This document shows, piece after piece, positions 1-5,833 of a stretch of DNA of 7,536 nucleotides. The translations under genes were made by a program, and so were the position numbers. The number at the start of each line of letters is the position of its first letter. Position 1 is the stretch's first letter. The notes under the pieces were generated by a model that searched no databases, had not been told where the DNA came from, and was given only the letters and a program-made list of their open reading frames with translations. The stretch spans positions 1-7,536 of the forward strand of contig JAAYYX010000101.1 of NCBI GenBank assembly GCA_012515135.1, given 5' to 3'. The stretch comes from Clostridiales bacterium. GTDB taxonomy: Bacteria; Bacillota; Clostridia; Peptostreptococcales; Anaerovoracaceae.

Positions 1-1630
1 AACTTCAAATTTTATTCATAATATTATCGATGCTGATAATGAAACGGGCAAATACGGAGGCAGAGTATATACAAGATTCCCTCCCGAACCCAACGGATAC
101 CTTCACATAGGACATGCCAAGTCCATATGTCTGAATTTTTCCACTGCCGGGAAATACGAGGGTAAATGCAATCTGAGATATGATGACACAAATCCCGTAA
201 AGGAAGACGAAGAATATATCGATTCTATAGAAGAGGATGTAAAGTGGCTTGGTTTCCAATGGGACAAAAAACTCTGGGCTTCCGATTACTTTGAAAAAAT
301 GTATGAAGCCGCTTTAGAACTTATAAAGAAAGAAAAGGCTTTTGTCTGTGATCTTGATGCGGAAGAGATACGTGAGTACAGGGGTACATTAAAAGACCCC
401 GGTAAAGAGAGCCCCTATCGTAAAAGAAGCAAAGAAGAAAACCTTAAACTTTTTGAAGAAATGAAAGCCGGAAAATATTCGGACGGAGAAAAGGTATTAA
501 GGGCAAAAATTGATATGGCATCGCCTAATATAAATATGCGAGATCCTGTGATTTACAGGATAGCCCATGTGCCCCATCATAATACCAAAAACAAGTGGTG
601 TATATATCCCATGTATGATTTTGCACATCCAATTGAAGATGCCATAGAAGGAATAACACATTCAATATGCACGCTGGAATTTGAAGATCACAGGCCGCTT
701 TATGACTGGTTCCTCGCCGAAGTCGGCTGGTGGCAGACACCGCCCCGACAGATAGAATTTGCCCGACTGAATATAACCAAAACCGTAATGAGCAAGCGTC
801 TTTTGAAATCCCTTGTGGAAAACGGAGATGTTGAAGGCTGGGACGATCCGAGAATGCCTACGATAGCAGGATTAAGGCGCAGGGGATATACTCCAGCAGC
901 TATAAGGGATTTCTGTGAAAGGATAGGGGTCGCCAAGTCCAACAGTACTGTTGATATAGCCCTCCTGGAACATTGCGTGAGAGAGGATCTGAAGAAAACC
1001 ACAGAAACCAGGAATGTGGTAGAGAACCCGTTAAAAGTGATAATCACAAATTATCCCGAAGATAAAACGGAAGAAATGGAAATAGAAAACAATGCAAATG
1101 TGCCTGAAATGGGAACAAGAAAAGTGACCTTCAGCAGGGAGCTTTATGTGGATGGCGAAGATTTTGCAGAAGTGCCGGTAAAAAAATATTTCAGACTTTT
1201 TCCCGGTAATGAAGTGCGCTTCAAAGGAGCCTATTTTATCACATGCAATGATGTGATAAAAAATCCTGACGGCACAATAAAAGAACTGCATTGTACATAT
1301 GACCCTGCCACCAGGAGCGGCAGCGGTTTCGACGGAAGGAAAGTCAAAGGGACGATACACTGGGTGGATGCAAAAAATGCATTGAAGATCAAAATACGGA
1401 ACTATGACCATCTAATGACAGAGGGAGATGACGGCAGTAAAAAAATCAATCCGGATTCTCTCAGAGAAGCAACTGCTTATGCAGAGGCCTCTGTGGCAAA
1501 TGCAATGCCTTGCGAAAGATACCAGTTTTTCAGACACGGATATTATATAGCTGACAAAATCCTTACTTCTGAAAAACAAAAAGTATTCAACCGCATTGTG
1601 GATCTGAAGAGTTCATTCAAAATAAAATAA
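1..1630 (+). CDS. glnS: Glutaminyl-tRNA synthetase, missing its extreme N-terminus
   Basis: This class I aminoacyl-tRNA synthetase attaches glutamine to tRNA-Gln in the cytoplasm. The reading frame is open from base 2, so the true start lies before the window. About 542 residues are present against roughly 554 in E. coli, and alignment from memory suggests only some 6-20 residues are missing. The ATP-binding signature PEPNGYLHIGHAK is present with HIGH at bases 104-115, and the second signature VMSKR has MSKR at 788-799. The segment YPMYDFAHPIEDAIEGITHS and the motif DDTNPVKED are typical of GlnRS rather than GluRS; the family's tRNA/glutamine-contacting Arg (TRFPPEP) and Asp (RYDD) are both there. 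The C-terminal half, including GRKVKGTIHWV and VFNRIVDL, forms the anticodon-binding beta-barrels. It ends 12 bases before the malic enzyme gene and is probably cotranscribed with it. The family call is very secure. Confidence 0.97.
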   Translation, partial: TSNFIHNIIDADNETGKYGGRVYTRFPPEPNGYLHIGHAKSICLNFSTAGKYEGKCNLRYDDTNPVKEDEEYIDSIEEDVKWLGFQWDKKLWASDYFEKMYEAALELIKKEKAFVCDLDAEEIREYRGTLKDPGKESPYRKRSKEENLKLFEEMKAGKYSDGEKVLRAKIDMASPNINMRDPVIYRIAHVPHHNTKNKWCIYPMYDFAHPIEDAIEGITHSICTLEFEDHRPLYDWFLAEVGWWQTPPRQIEFARLNITKTVMSKRLLKSLVENGDVEGWDDPRMPTIAGLRRRGYTPAAIRDFCERIGVAKSNSTVDIALLEHCVREDLKKTTETRNVVENPLKVIITNYPEDKTEEMEIENNANVPEMGTRKVTFSRELYVDGEDFAEVPVKKYFRLFPGNEVRFKGAYFITCNDVIKNPDGTIKELHCTYDPATRSGSGFDGRKVKGTIHWVDAKNALKIKIRNYDHLMTEGDDGSKKINPDSLREATAYAEASVANAMPCERYQFFRHGYYIADKILTSEKQKVFNRIVDLKSSFKIK

Positions 1631-1635
1631 AGGAG
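1631..1635 (+). promoter_or_regulatory. Shine-Dalgarno site that decides the TTG start of the malic enzyme
   Basis: AGGAG lies right after the glnS stop codon and 7 bases before TTG at 1643. The next in-frame ATG, at 1670, has no comparable site and would remove the conserved N-terminal DYYKxSLxMH segment. Both points favour the TTG start. Confidence 0.75.
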
Positions 1636-1642
1636 AAAAAAA

Positions 1643-2797
1643 TTGGACTACTACAAGGCTTCTCTTATCATGCACGAAAAAAACAAGGGGAAAATGGCAA
1701 CAATAGGCAAAGTGAGGGTCAAGACAAAAGAAGACCTCTCAACAGCATATACTCCCGGGGTGGCAGAACCCTGCAGGAAAATCAAAGAATGCCCTGAAGA
1801 TATTTACAGATATACAAACAAAAGCAACACAGTGGCGGTTGTAAGCGACGGGTCTGCTGTTCTGGGACTTGGAAATATCGGCGCTGCTGCATCTGTTCCC
1901 GTAATGGACGGAAAGGCTCTTTTGTTCAGAGAATTTGCAGGGATAGATGCTTTTCCGGTTTGTATAAAGACCCAGGATCCTGATGAGATAGTAAAAATAG
2001 TAAAAAATATTTCCTCCACTTTTGGAGGGATCAATCTTGAAGACATATCCGCACCCAGATGTTTTGAAATAGAAGAAAAACTCCAGGGTGAACTGGAGAT
2101 ACCGGTTTTTCATGATGATCAGCACGGTACTGCAGTTGTGGTTTCCGCTGCCCTTATAAATGCGGCAAAGCTTACCGGCAGAAAGCTTTGGGAAATAAAA
2201 GCAGTCATAAACGGAGCGGGAGCCGCAGGAACAGCCATAGCAAAAATGCTTATGGATATGGGTATTGAGGATATAGTTGTATGTGACAGCCATGGCATTA
2301 TCGATAAAAAAAGAAATGATCTTAACGAAACAAAAAAGAAACTTGCGAGTATAACAAATAAAAAGGATCTGTCCGGAGGACTTGGAAAGGCTTTGGCGGG
2401 CAGAGATCTTTTTATCGGGGTCTCTTCAGGAGGGGCACTTACACAGAAAATGGTAAAAACCATGGCGGGATCACCCATGATTTTTGCAATGGCCAACCCG
2501 GAACCTGAGATAATGCCCGAAGAAGCAAAAAAAGCAGGTGCTGCCGTTATAGCCACCGGCAGATCGGATTTCCCAAATCAGATAAACAATGTTCTGATAT
2601 TCCCCGGAATATTCAAGGGGGCTTTGTCAGTAAGGGCAAAGAGAATAACAGAGAAAATGAAAAAAGCCGCAGCATATGCACTGGCAGGTATGATAAACGA
2701 AGAAGATATTTCGGAAGAAAATATAATACCAAGTGCATTTATGCCCGGTGTGGCAGAAAAAGTGGCTGAAGCTGTTGCCAAGGCATGGGAGGGATAA
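1643..2797 (+). CDS. NAD(P)-dependent malic enzyme, short bacterial form
   Basis: The enzyme oxidatively decarboxylates malate to pyruvate and CO2 while reducing NAD+ or NADP+, linking C4 acids to pyruvate in the cytoplasm. It has 384 residues, the size of the short family members without a C-terminal phosphotransacetylase-like domain. The N-terminal malic domain shows YTPGVAEPC with the catalytic-type Tyr36, VSDGSAVLGLGNIG at about 67-80, and the candidate catalytic Lys91 in VMDGKALLF. Metal-ligand acids lie in NLEDISAPRCFEIE (Glu133, Asp134) and FHDDQHGT (Asp158, Asp159). The NAD(P)-binding Rossmann domain begins at GAGAAG (191-196). Cofactor preference cannot be read with confidence. The start is TTG, supported by AGGAG 7 bases upstream. 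The gene lies between glnS and a diguanylate cyclase gene in a tight operon-like run and no regulator site is visible. Confidence 0.95.
   Translation: MDYYKASLIMHEKNKGKMATIGKVRVKTKEDLSTAYTPGVAEPCRKIKECPEDIYRYTNKSNTVAVVSDGSAVLGLGNIGAAASVPVMDGKALLFREFAGIDAFPVCIKTQDPDEIVKIVKNISSTFGGINLEDISAPRCFEIEEKLQGELEIPVFHDDQHGTAVVVSAALINAAKLTGRKLWEIKAVINGAGAAGTAIAKMLMDMGIEDIVVCDSHGIIDKKRNDLNETKKKLASITNKKDLSGGLGKALAGRDLFIGVSSGGALTQKMVKTMAGSPMIFAMANPEPEIMPEEAKKAGAAVIATGRSDFPNQINNVLIFPGIFKGALSVRAKRITEKMKKAAAYALAGMINEEDISEENIIPSAFMPGVAEKVAEAVAKAWEG
2787..2793 (+). promoter_or_regulatory. Shine-Dalgarno site that decides the GTG start of the diguanylate cyclase
   Basis: GGGAGGG sits inside the last codons of the malic enzyme gene, 8 bases before GTG at 2802. 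It supports that start over the ATG at 2733, which would overlap the malic enzyme by 65 bases and add a basic, unconserved-looking leader. Confidence 0.7.
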
Positions 2798-2801
2798 AAG
2801 G

Positions 2802-3884
2802 GTGAGATATCTTAAGGGATTCATAAGAGACAGTAAGATATATTTTTCCAATTGCAAAAAAGACATAAAGAACGACAACATTTTTTTACTTAGAAGAAAC
2901 AGTATTTCAGCATTGATGGGCCTGATGATGTATCTTTATGTAGTCTTGAAGGATTTTACTTCTGTGGAGCTTGTCATAGCATACAATTTTTTTGTGGTGG
3001 TTTTCGGAGTATTTTGTATCTTTTGCCTGTTATACTTCCAGAAAAGAGAAGGAAGTTTTTTTATGGTCCAGGCTCTTTGCTTTGTTTTTTCTGTTATGGT
3101 CCTGAGTTTTTTCATATTCATAAGTGTGTTCCCCTTCCCGGATCTTCCCGCAATATTTCTTTTTTTGGGATATACATTCCTTCCTCTGGTTTTCATAATG
3201 CCCATGAAAATATACATTTTTCTTTTACTGGCTTTTCAGGGAATTTTCTGTTCATTTGTAATAATGTTCAAGGGCAGCGATCCGTTTGCCTTTGATATGC
3301 TTCAGTCTTCAATTGCATGTGCGGCAGGTATTCTGATAGCATTTATGGTTCTTGATCTGAGATTGAGAGCCAACAAAACAAAGCTTCAGCTTCAGCGGAT
3401 GAATGCGATGGATCCCCTAACAGGCATTTTCAATAAGGCTACAACGACCCAGAACTGCCGCTTTTATCTTGACTATTACAGCCGTGAGGAAAAGTGCAGT
3501 CTTATGGTAATAGACATTGATGATTTCAAAAAGGTCAATGATTTCATGGGGCATCAGACAGGAGATTATATATTGAGCAATATAGGAGAAATCCTCAGGG
3601 AAGTTTCCAGAAAGAGTGATATAGTCGGACGCATCGGCGGAGATGAATTTCTTTTTCTCATGAAAAACACCTCCGACAGGGAGATACTGAGATACAGAGC
3701 AACACAAATATGCGAAAAAATATCAGGGCTTTCTATAGACAACGAAAAAAATATCAGTTGCAGCATAGGTGTTGCTGTGAGTCCTGAAAAGGGAACAGAT
3801 TTCAAAACTCTTTTTGCCCGTGCCGACAAAGCCATGTATGATGCAAAAAGGAAAGGTAAAAATACATTCAGTATTTTTGATTAA
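2802..3884 (+). CDS. Membrane-bound diguanylate cyclase (GGDEF domain)
   Basis: The predicted enzyme makes the second messenger c-di-GMP from two GTP. With the GTG start it has 360 residues. The N-terminal half contains about six hydrophobic helices (near 33-50, 56-79, 87-109, 115-133, 136-155 and 167-186) and looks like a membrane sensor of unknown ligand. A short basic, probably helical linker (about 187-200) leads into the GGDEF domain, which starts at DPLTGIFNK. The active-site motif is an intact GGDEF at 279-283, with the first metal Asp238 in IDIDDF. An RKSD sequence at 270-273, exactly five residues before GGDEF, matches the RxxD inhibitory site, so product feedback is likely. There is no EAL or HD-GYP domain. 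The gene begins 4 bases after the malic enzyme stop and ends 3 bases before truA. Catalytic activity is inferred from the intact motifs; the signal sensed is unknown. Confidence 0.92.
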   Translation: MRYLKGFIRDSKIYFSNCKKDIKNDNIFLLRRNSISALMGLMMYLYVVLKDFTSVELVIAYNFFVVVFGVFCIFCLLYFQKREGSFFMVQALCFVFSVMVLSFFIFISVFPFPDLPAIFLFLGYTFLPLVFIMPMKIYIFLLLAFQGIFCSFVIMFKGSDPFAFDMLQSSIACAAGILIAFMVLDLRLRANKTKLQLQRMNAMDPLTGIFNKATTTQNCRFYLDYYSREEKCSLMVIDIDDFKKVNDFMGHQTGDYILSNIGEILREVSRKSDIVGRIGGDEFLFLMKNTSDREILRYRATQICEKISGLSIDNEKNISCSIGVAVSPEKGTDFKTLFARADKAMYDAKRKGKNTFSIFD

Positions 3885-3887
3885 AAA

Positions 3888-4628
3888 ATGTACAAAAACA
3901 TTCTTCTTAAAATAGAATATGACGGAACGGATTTTTGCGGATGGCAAATACAGCCTGATGTACCGACAGTTCAGGGAGAGATAGAAAAAGCAATAAATAC
4001 ACTATGTGGAGGCATAGCAGAAATAAACGGAACCAGCAGGACGGATGCGGGGGTTCATGCCATGGGGCAGATGGCCAGTTTTGAAGGTGATATTAGAATA
4101 CCTACAGAAAGACTGGTCTACGCTCTCAACAATCTTCTGCCCGGATCGATCAGAATAAAAGAGGCCCTTGAAAAACCAACGGGTTTCCATGCCCGTTTTG
4201 ATGCAAAAGGGAAAAAGTATATTTACAGGATAATGAACTTCTCCCAAAGAGATCCCTTCAAAAGGAATTTTTATTATTTTGTTGAAAAGCCGCTGGACCT
4301 TCATGCGATGCAAAAAGCGGCAGCATATATAGAGGGCAGACATGATTTCAAATGTTTCCGGGCTGCGGGGAGTACCGAAAAAGAGACTACTGTAAGGACC
4401 GTAAAAAGTCTTTCGATCAGGCAAGAAGCAGACGAAATAATAATTGAGATCACAGGAGACGGATTCCTTTATAATATGGTAAGGATAATAACGGGTACAT
4501 TGGTTGATGTGGGGCACGGCAAAATATCTCCTTTGGAAATGCCCTTGATAATAAATTCAAAGGACAGAAAAAAAGCGGGGCATACGGCTCCTCCCCAGGG
4601 ACTTTATCTGGCGGAGGTCTATTACTGA
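3888..4628 (+). CDS. truA: tRNA pseudouridine synthase A
   Basis: TruA converts uridine to pseudouridine at positions 38-40 in the anticodon arm of many tRNAs. The 246-residue protein has the normal family length. The N-terminus IEYDGTDFCGWQ is classical, the catalytic aspartate is Asp53 in SRTDAGVHA (more often GRTDAGVHA), and the conserved active-site tyrosine is Tyr111 in KKYIYR. GDGFLYNMVRIITGTL and the C-terminal TAPPQGLYLAEV complete the signature. The ATG at 3888 gives exactly the family N-terminus, yet there is no Shine-Dalgarno sequence at a usable distance: the preceding bases are AT only and the nearest AAAGG is about 30 bases away. The diguanylate cyclase stop lies 3 bases upstream, so translation probably depends on coupling to that gene. 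It closes the glnS-led gene run. Confidence 0.96.
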   Translation: MYKNILLKIEYDGTDFCGWQIQPDVPTVQGEIEKAINTLCGGIAEINGTSRTDAGVHAMGQMASFEGDIRIPTERLVYALNNLLPGSIRIKEALEKPTGFHARFDAKGKKYIYRIMNFSQRDPFKRNFYYFVEKPLDLHAMQKAAAYIEGRHDFKCFRAAGSTEKETTVRTVKSLSIRQEADEIIIEITGDGFLYNMVRIITGTLVDVGHGKISPLEMPLIINSKDRKKAGHTAPPQGLYLAEVYY

Positions 4629-4657
4629 TTGATATTTAATATAAGGTATGTTACGAT
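4629..4657 (+). promoter_or_regulatory. Candidate sigma-A promoter for the deaminase gene
   Basis: TTGATA (4629-4634, one mismatch to the -35 consensus) is followed after 17 bases by TACGAT (4652-4657, four of six matches to the -10). It starts right after the truA stop codon and would begin transcription near 4664, leaving a short leader that contains the deaminase ribosome-binding site. No terminator hairpin is visible after truA, so read-through is also possible. Called by eye. Confidence 0.4.
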
Positions 4658-4690
4658 TTTTTTGAGCTGATATTTTTATCAAAGGAGAAT

Positions 4691-5161
4691 ATGATGGCAA
4701 GAACCATAATTAAAGAAAGACCCGACTGGGACCACTATTTTATGCAAATGGCAGAACTGGCAGCCACAAGATCCACTTGTTTGAGAAGGCAGGTGGGGGC
4801 AGCCATAGTAATGGACAAACATGTTATATCGACAGGTTACAACGGAGCTCCCAAGGGAGTGCCCCACTGTGAAGAACGGGGAGCGTGTATGAGGGAAGAA
4901 ATGAAAATACCCTCGGGAGAAAGACACGAACTTTGCCGGGCCCTGCACGCGGAGCAGAACGCAATAATACAGGCAGCCACATACCCCCAGAGCATAGAAG
5001 GTGCCACCATATACATAACGCATCAGCCCTGTCTCATATGCGCAAAGATGATAATAAATGCAGGCATCAGAAGAATAGTCGTAAGAGAAGGATATCCTGA
5101 TGAAATGGCAACAGAGATGCTTGCAGAGGCAGGTCTTAAAATAGTAATGCTTGACAAATAA
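4691..5161 (+). CDS. dCMP/cytidine deaminase family protein (ComEB-like)
   Basis: This is a zinc-dependent deaminase, most likely converting dCMP to dUMP to supply thymidylate synthesis. The 156-residue protein has the family zinc site: His86 with the proton-shuttling Glu88 in HAEQNAI, and Cys114 and Cys117 in PCLICAK. STCLRRQVGAAIV and STGYNGAPKG near the N-terminus are typical of dCMP deaminases, as is the HCEERGACMREE stretch with extra Cys and His residues. Two ATG codons are adjacent. The one at 4694 sits 6 bases after AGGAG (4683-4687) and may be the real start; the one at 4691 is only 3 bases away. A similar gene often lies upstream of the ATP synthase operon in Clostridia, which agrees with this context. 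ComEB of Bacillus is a longer relative; a role in competence is not implied. Confidence 0.92.
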   Translation: MMARTIIKERPDWDHYFMQMAELAATRSTCLRRQVGAAIVMDKHVISTGYNGAPKGVPHCEERGACMREEMKIPSGERHELCRALHAEQNAIIQAATYPQSIEGATIYITHQPCLICAKMIINAGIRRIVVREGYPDEMATEMLAEAGLKIVMLDK

Positions 5162-5179
5162 AGATATTATATCTAAAAC
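5151..5179 (+). promoter_or_regulatory. Possible promoter overlapping the end of the deaminase gene
   Basis: A perfect TTGACA (5151-5156) is followed 17 bases later by TAAAAC (5174-5179, four of six matches to the -10). Transcription would start near 5186, just before the structured region. The TTGACA also encodes the last Leu-Asp-Lys residues of the deaminase, so it may be chance. Confidence 0.25.
5162..5174. repeat. 13-base perfect palindrome after the deaminase stop codon
   Basis: AGATAT and ATATCT flank a single central T immediately after the TAA stop. If the candidate promoter at 5151-5179 is real, the palindrome fills its spacer, the usual place for a repressor operator. Being only A/T plus one G/C pair per arm, it could also arise by chance in AT-rich DNA. 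Confidence 0.35.
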
Positions 5180-5190
5180 AGGATCTCTGC

Positions 5191-5208
5191 TTTTGTCGGA
5201 AAACAAAA
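5191..5208 (+). repeat. Small AT-rich hairpin
   Basis: TTTTGT (5191-5196) pairs with ACAAAA (5203-5208) around a six-base CGGAAA loop. It is weak on its own but lies directly before the multi-branched fold at 5217-5282 and may be part of the same RNA. Confidence 0.3.
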
Positions 5209-5216
5209 AAATATTT

Positions 5217-5290
5217 GATCAGAGCAAATGTGTCCGGTGAAACCGGTCATAAAGATTATGCCTTTAGGGGAATGCTCTGATTTGTTTTTA
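5217..5290 (+). terminator. Multi-branched RNA fold with U-tract: terminator or structured RNA
   Basis: A basal stem of nine Watson-Crick pairs joins 5218-5226 (ATCAGAGCA) to 5273-5281 (TGCTCTGAT), with a possible G-U pair below. Inside it lie CCGGT-GAA-ACCGG (5234-5246), CATAA-AGA-TTATG (5248-5260) and a small CC-TTTA-GG (5261-5268), all nearly abutting. The stem runs straight into TTTGTTTTTA, and an A-rich tract precedes it (5201-5211), the pattern of an intrinsic, perhaps bidirectional, terminator. Ending the deaminase transcript before the atp operon is the simplest role. The branched interior is more elaborate than a plain terminator and fits no riboswitch class I could recall. Confidence 0.6.
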
Positions 5291-5317
5291 TTCGGGGAGA
5301 GGGGTCTAAACCCCGGA
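5291..5317 (+). repeat. G-rich hairpin with two competing pairings
   Basis: One C-run (5311-5314) can pair with either of two G-runs. GGGGT (5301-5305) with ACCCC (5310-5314) gives a 5-pair stem with a CTAA loop. TTCGGGG (5291-5297) with CCCCGGA (5311-5317) gives a 7-pair stem (one G-U) with a 13-base loop. ATTTT and later CTTTT follow, so it could be a second, weaker terminator in tandem with 5217-5290. Confidence 0.4.
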
Positions 5318-5359
5318 TTTTCAGGCTTTTACAGCGAATCGTGTAAATTTTAACAAAGG

Positions 5360-5387
5360 TTTACTTTTATTTTTTTCGGCGTATAAT
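5360..5387 (+). promoter_or_regulatory. Probable sigma-A promoter of the ATP synthase operon
   Basis: A perfect -10 TATAAT (5382-5387) is preceded after 16 bases by TTTACT (5360-5365, four of six matches to the -35), with a T-rich spacer. It is the only strong promoter-like sequence before atpI. A start about 6-7 bases after the -10 would fall near 5393-5394, giving an almost leaderless atpI message. Confidence 0.6.
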
Positions 5388-5397
5388 AGAGTATATC

Positions 5398-5814
5398 ATG
5401 GACGAGTTTGCGAAATTCAAGAACAGGATATTGTTATATGGACTTGTTGCAGCAGGTATTTTTGAACTGATATCTCTGATTTTTTTGGGGCCCGGCACAC
5501 GATTTGTTTACGGACTTTTGATCGGGACCTGTGTTGCTGTCGTTAACTTCAATATAATGATTTTCTGCGCAAAACGGGTGCTTGAAAAAGGAAAGCCCTA
5601 CTGGTCCACTCTGGGTTATGTAATAAGATTTTTGATTTACGGGGTCGTTCTTTATATGACGTTCAGATCCTCATACATCGTAGGGATAGGCTGTGGCGCC
5701 GGATTCCTGACAATACAGACTTCGATATTTTATATTCACATCCTGAGCCCGAAGATTTTCAGGAAAAAGAAAGATGGTGAAACCGCAGACATAAACGATC
5801 AGCCAAAGGGCTGA
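5398..5814 (+). CDS. atpI: ATP synthase protein I (AtpI/UncI family)
   Basis: AtpI is a small membrane protein thought to assist c-ring assembly or cation supply for the Fo sector; it is not part of the finished enzyme. The 138-residue product has four hydrophobic helices (near 11-30, 36-57, 72-89 and 93-115) and a polar, lysine-rich tail. The GTCVAVVNFNIM segment in helix 2 and the YVIRFLIYGVVLY segment in helix 3 suit the family, which is poorly conserved, so the call rests strongly on its place directly ahead of atpB. No good ribosome-binding site precedes the ATG at 5398: only a weak AGAG is present and the promoter -10 lies 10 bases upstream. A TTG at 5431 is an unattractive alternative because it would remove the first helix's basic lead. 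It ends 19 bases before atpB. Confidence 0.85.
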   Translation: MDEFAKFKNRILLYGLVAAGIFELISLIFLGPGTRFVYGLLIGTCVAVVNFNIMIFCAKRVLEKGKPYWSTLGYVIRFLIYGVVLYMTFRSSYIVGIGCGAGFLTIQTSIFYIHILSPKIFRKKKDGETADINDQPKG

Positions 5815-5818
5815 TGGC

Positions 5819-5825
5819 AAGGAGG
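5819..5825 (+). promoter_or_regulatory. Shine-Dalgarno site that decides the GTG start of atpB
   Basis: AAGGAGG, a near-perfect anti-16S match, lies 8 bases before GTG at 5834 and directly follows the atpI stop. It fixes the GTG as the atpB start; the first in-frame ATG is deep inside the gene, past the first helix. Confidence 0.85.
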
Positions 5826-5833
5826 TACGGGCA

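Noticed and set aside
1739..2293. 184-codon open frame on the minus strand
   Set aside because: It is a shadow of the malic enzyme gene, with a Cys/Tyr/Ser-rich product unlike any known protein and no ribosome-binding site evidence.
2733..2801. Upstream ATG extending the diguanylate cyclase by 23 residues
   Set aside because: It would overlap the malic enzyme by 65 bases and lacks a convincing ribosome-binding site; the GTG at 2802 has GGGAGGG 8 bases upstream.
3014..3295. Second + strand frame inside the cyclase gene, considered as a sign of a frameshift
   Set aside because: The cyclase frame is continuous through the membrane helices into GGDEF; the other frame is a by-product of T-rich codons.
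4002..4517. 171-codon open frame on the minus strand
   Set aside because: It is opposite truA, whose whole length is conserved; no domain is recognisable in the antisense product.
4629..4690. Intrinsic terminator after truA
   Set aside because: The 62-base gap has T-runs but no GC-bearing hairpin before them.
4679..5206. 175-codon open frame on the minus strand
   Set aside because: It lies opposite the well-supported deaminase gene; its Cys/His/Tyr-rich product looks like antisense of conserved coding sequence.
5217..5290. Known riboswitch classes (c-di-GMP-I/II, fluoride, preQ1, purine, ZTP, guanidine, cobalamin)
   Set aside because: None of their conserved core sequences could be found in the fold, so only an unclassified structure is claimed.
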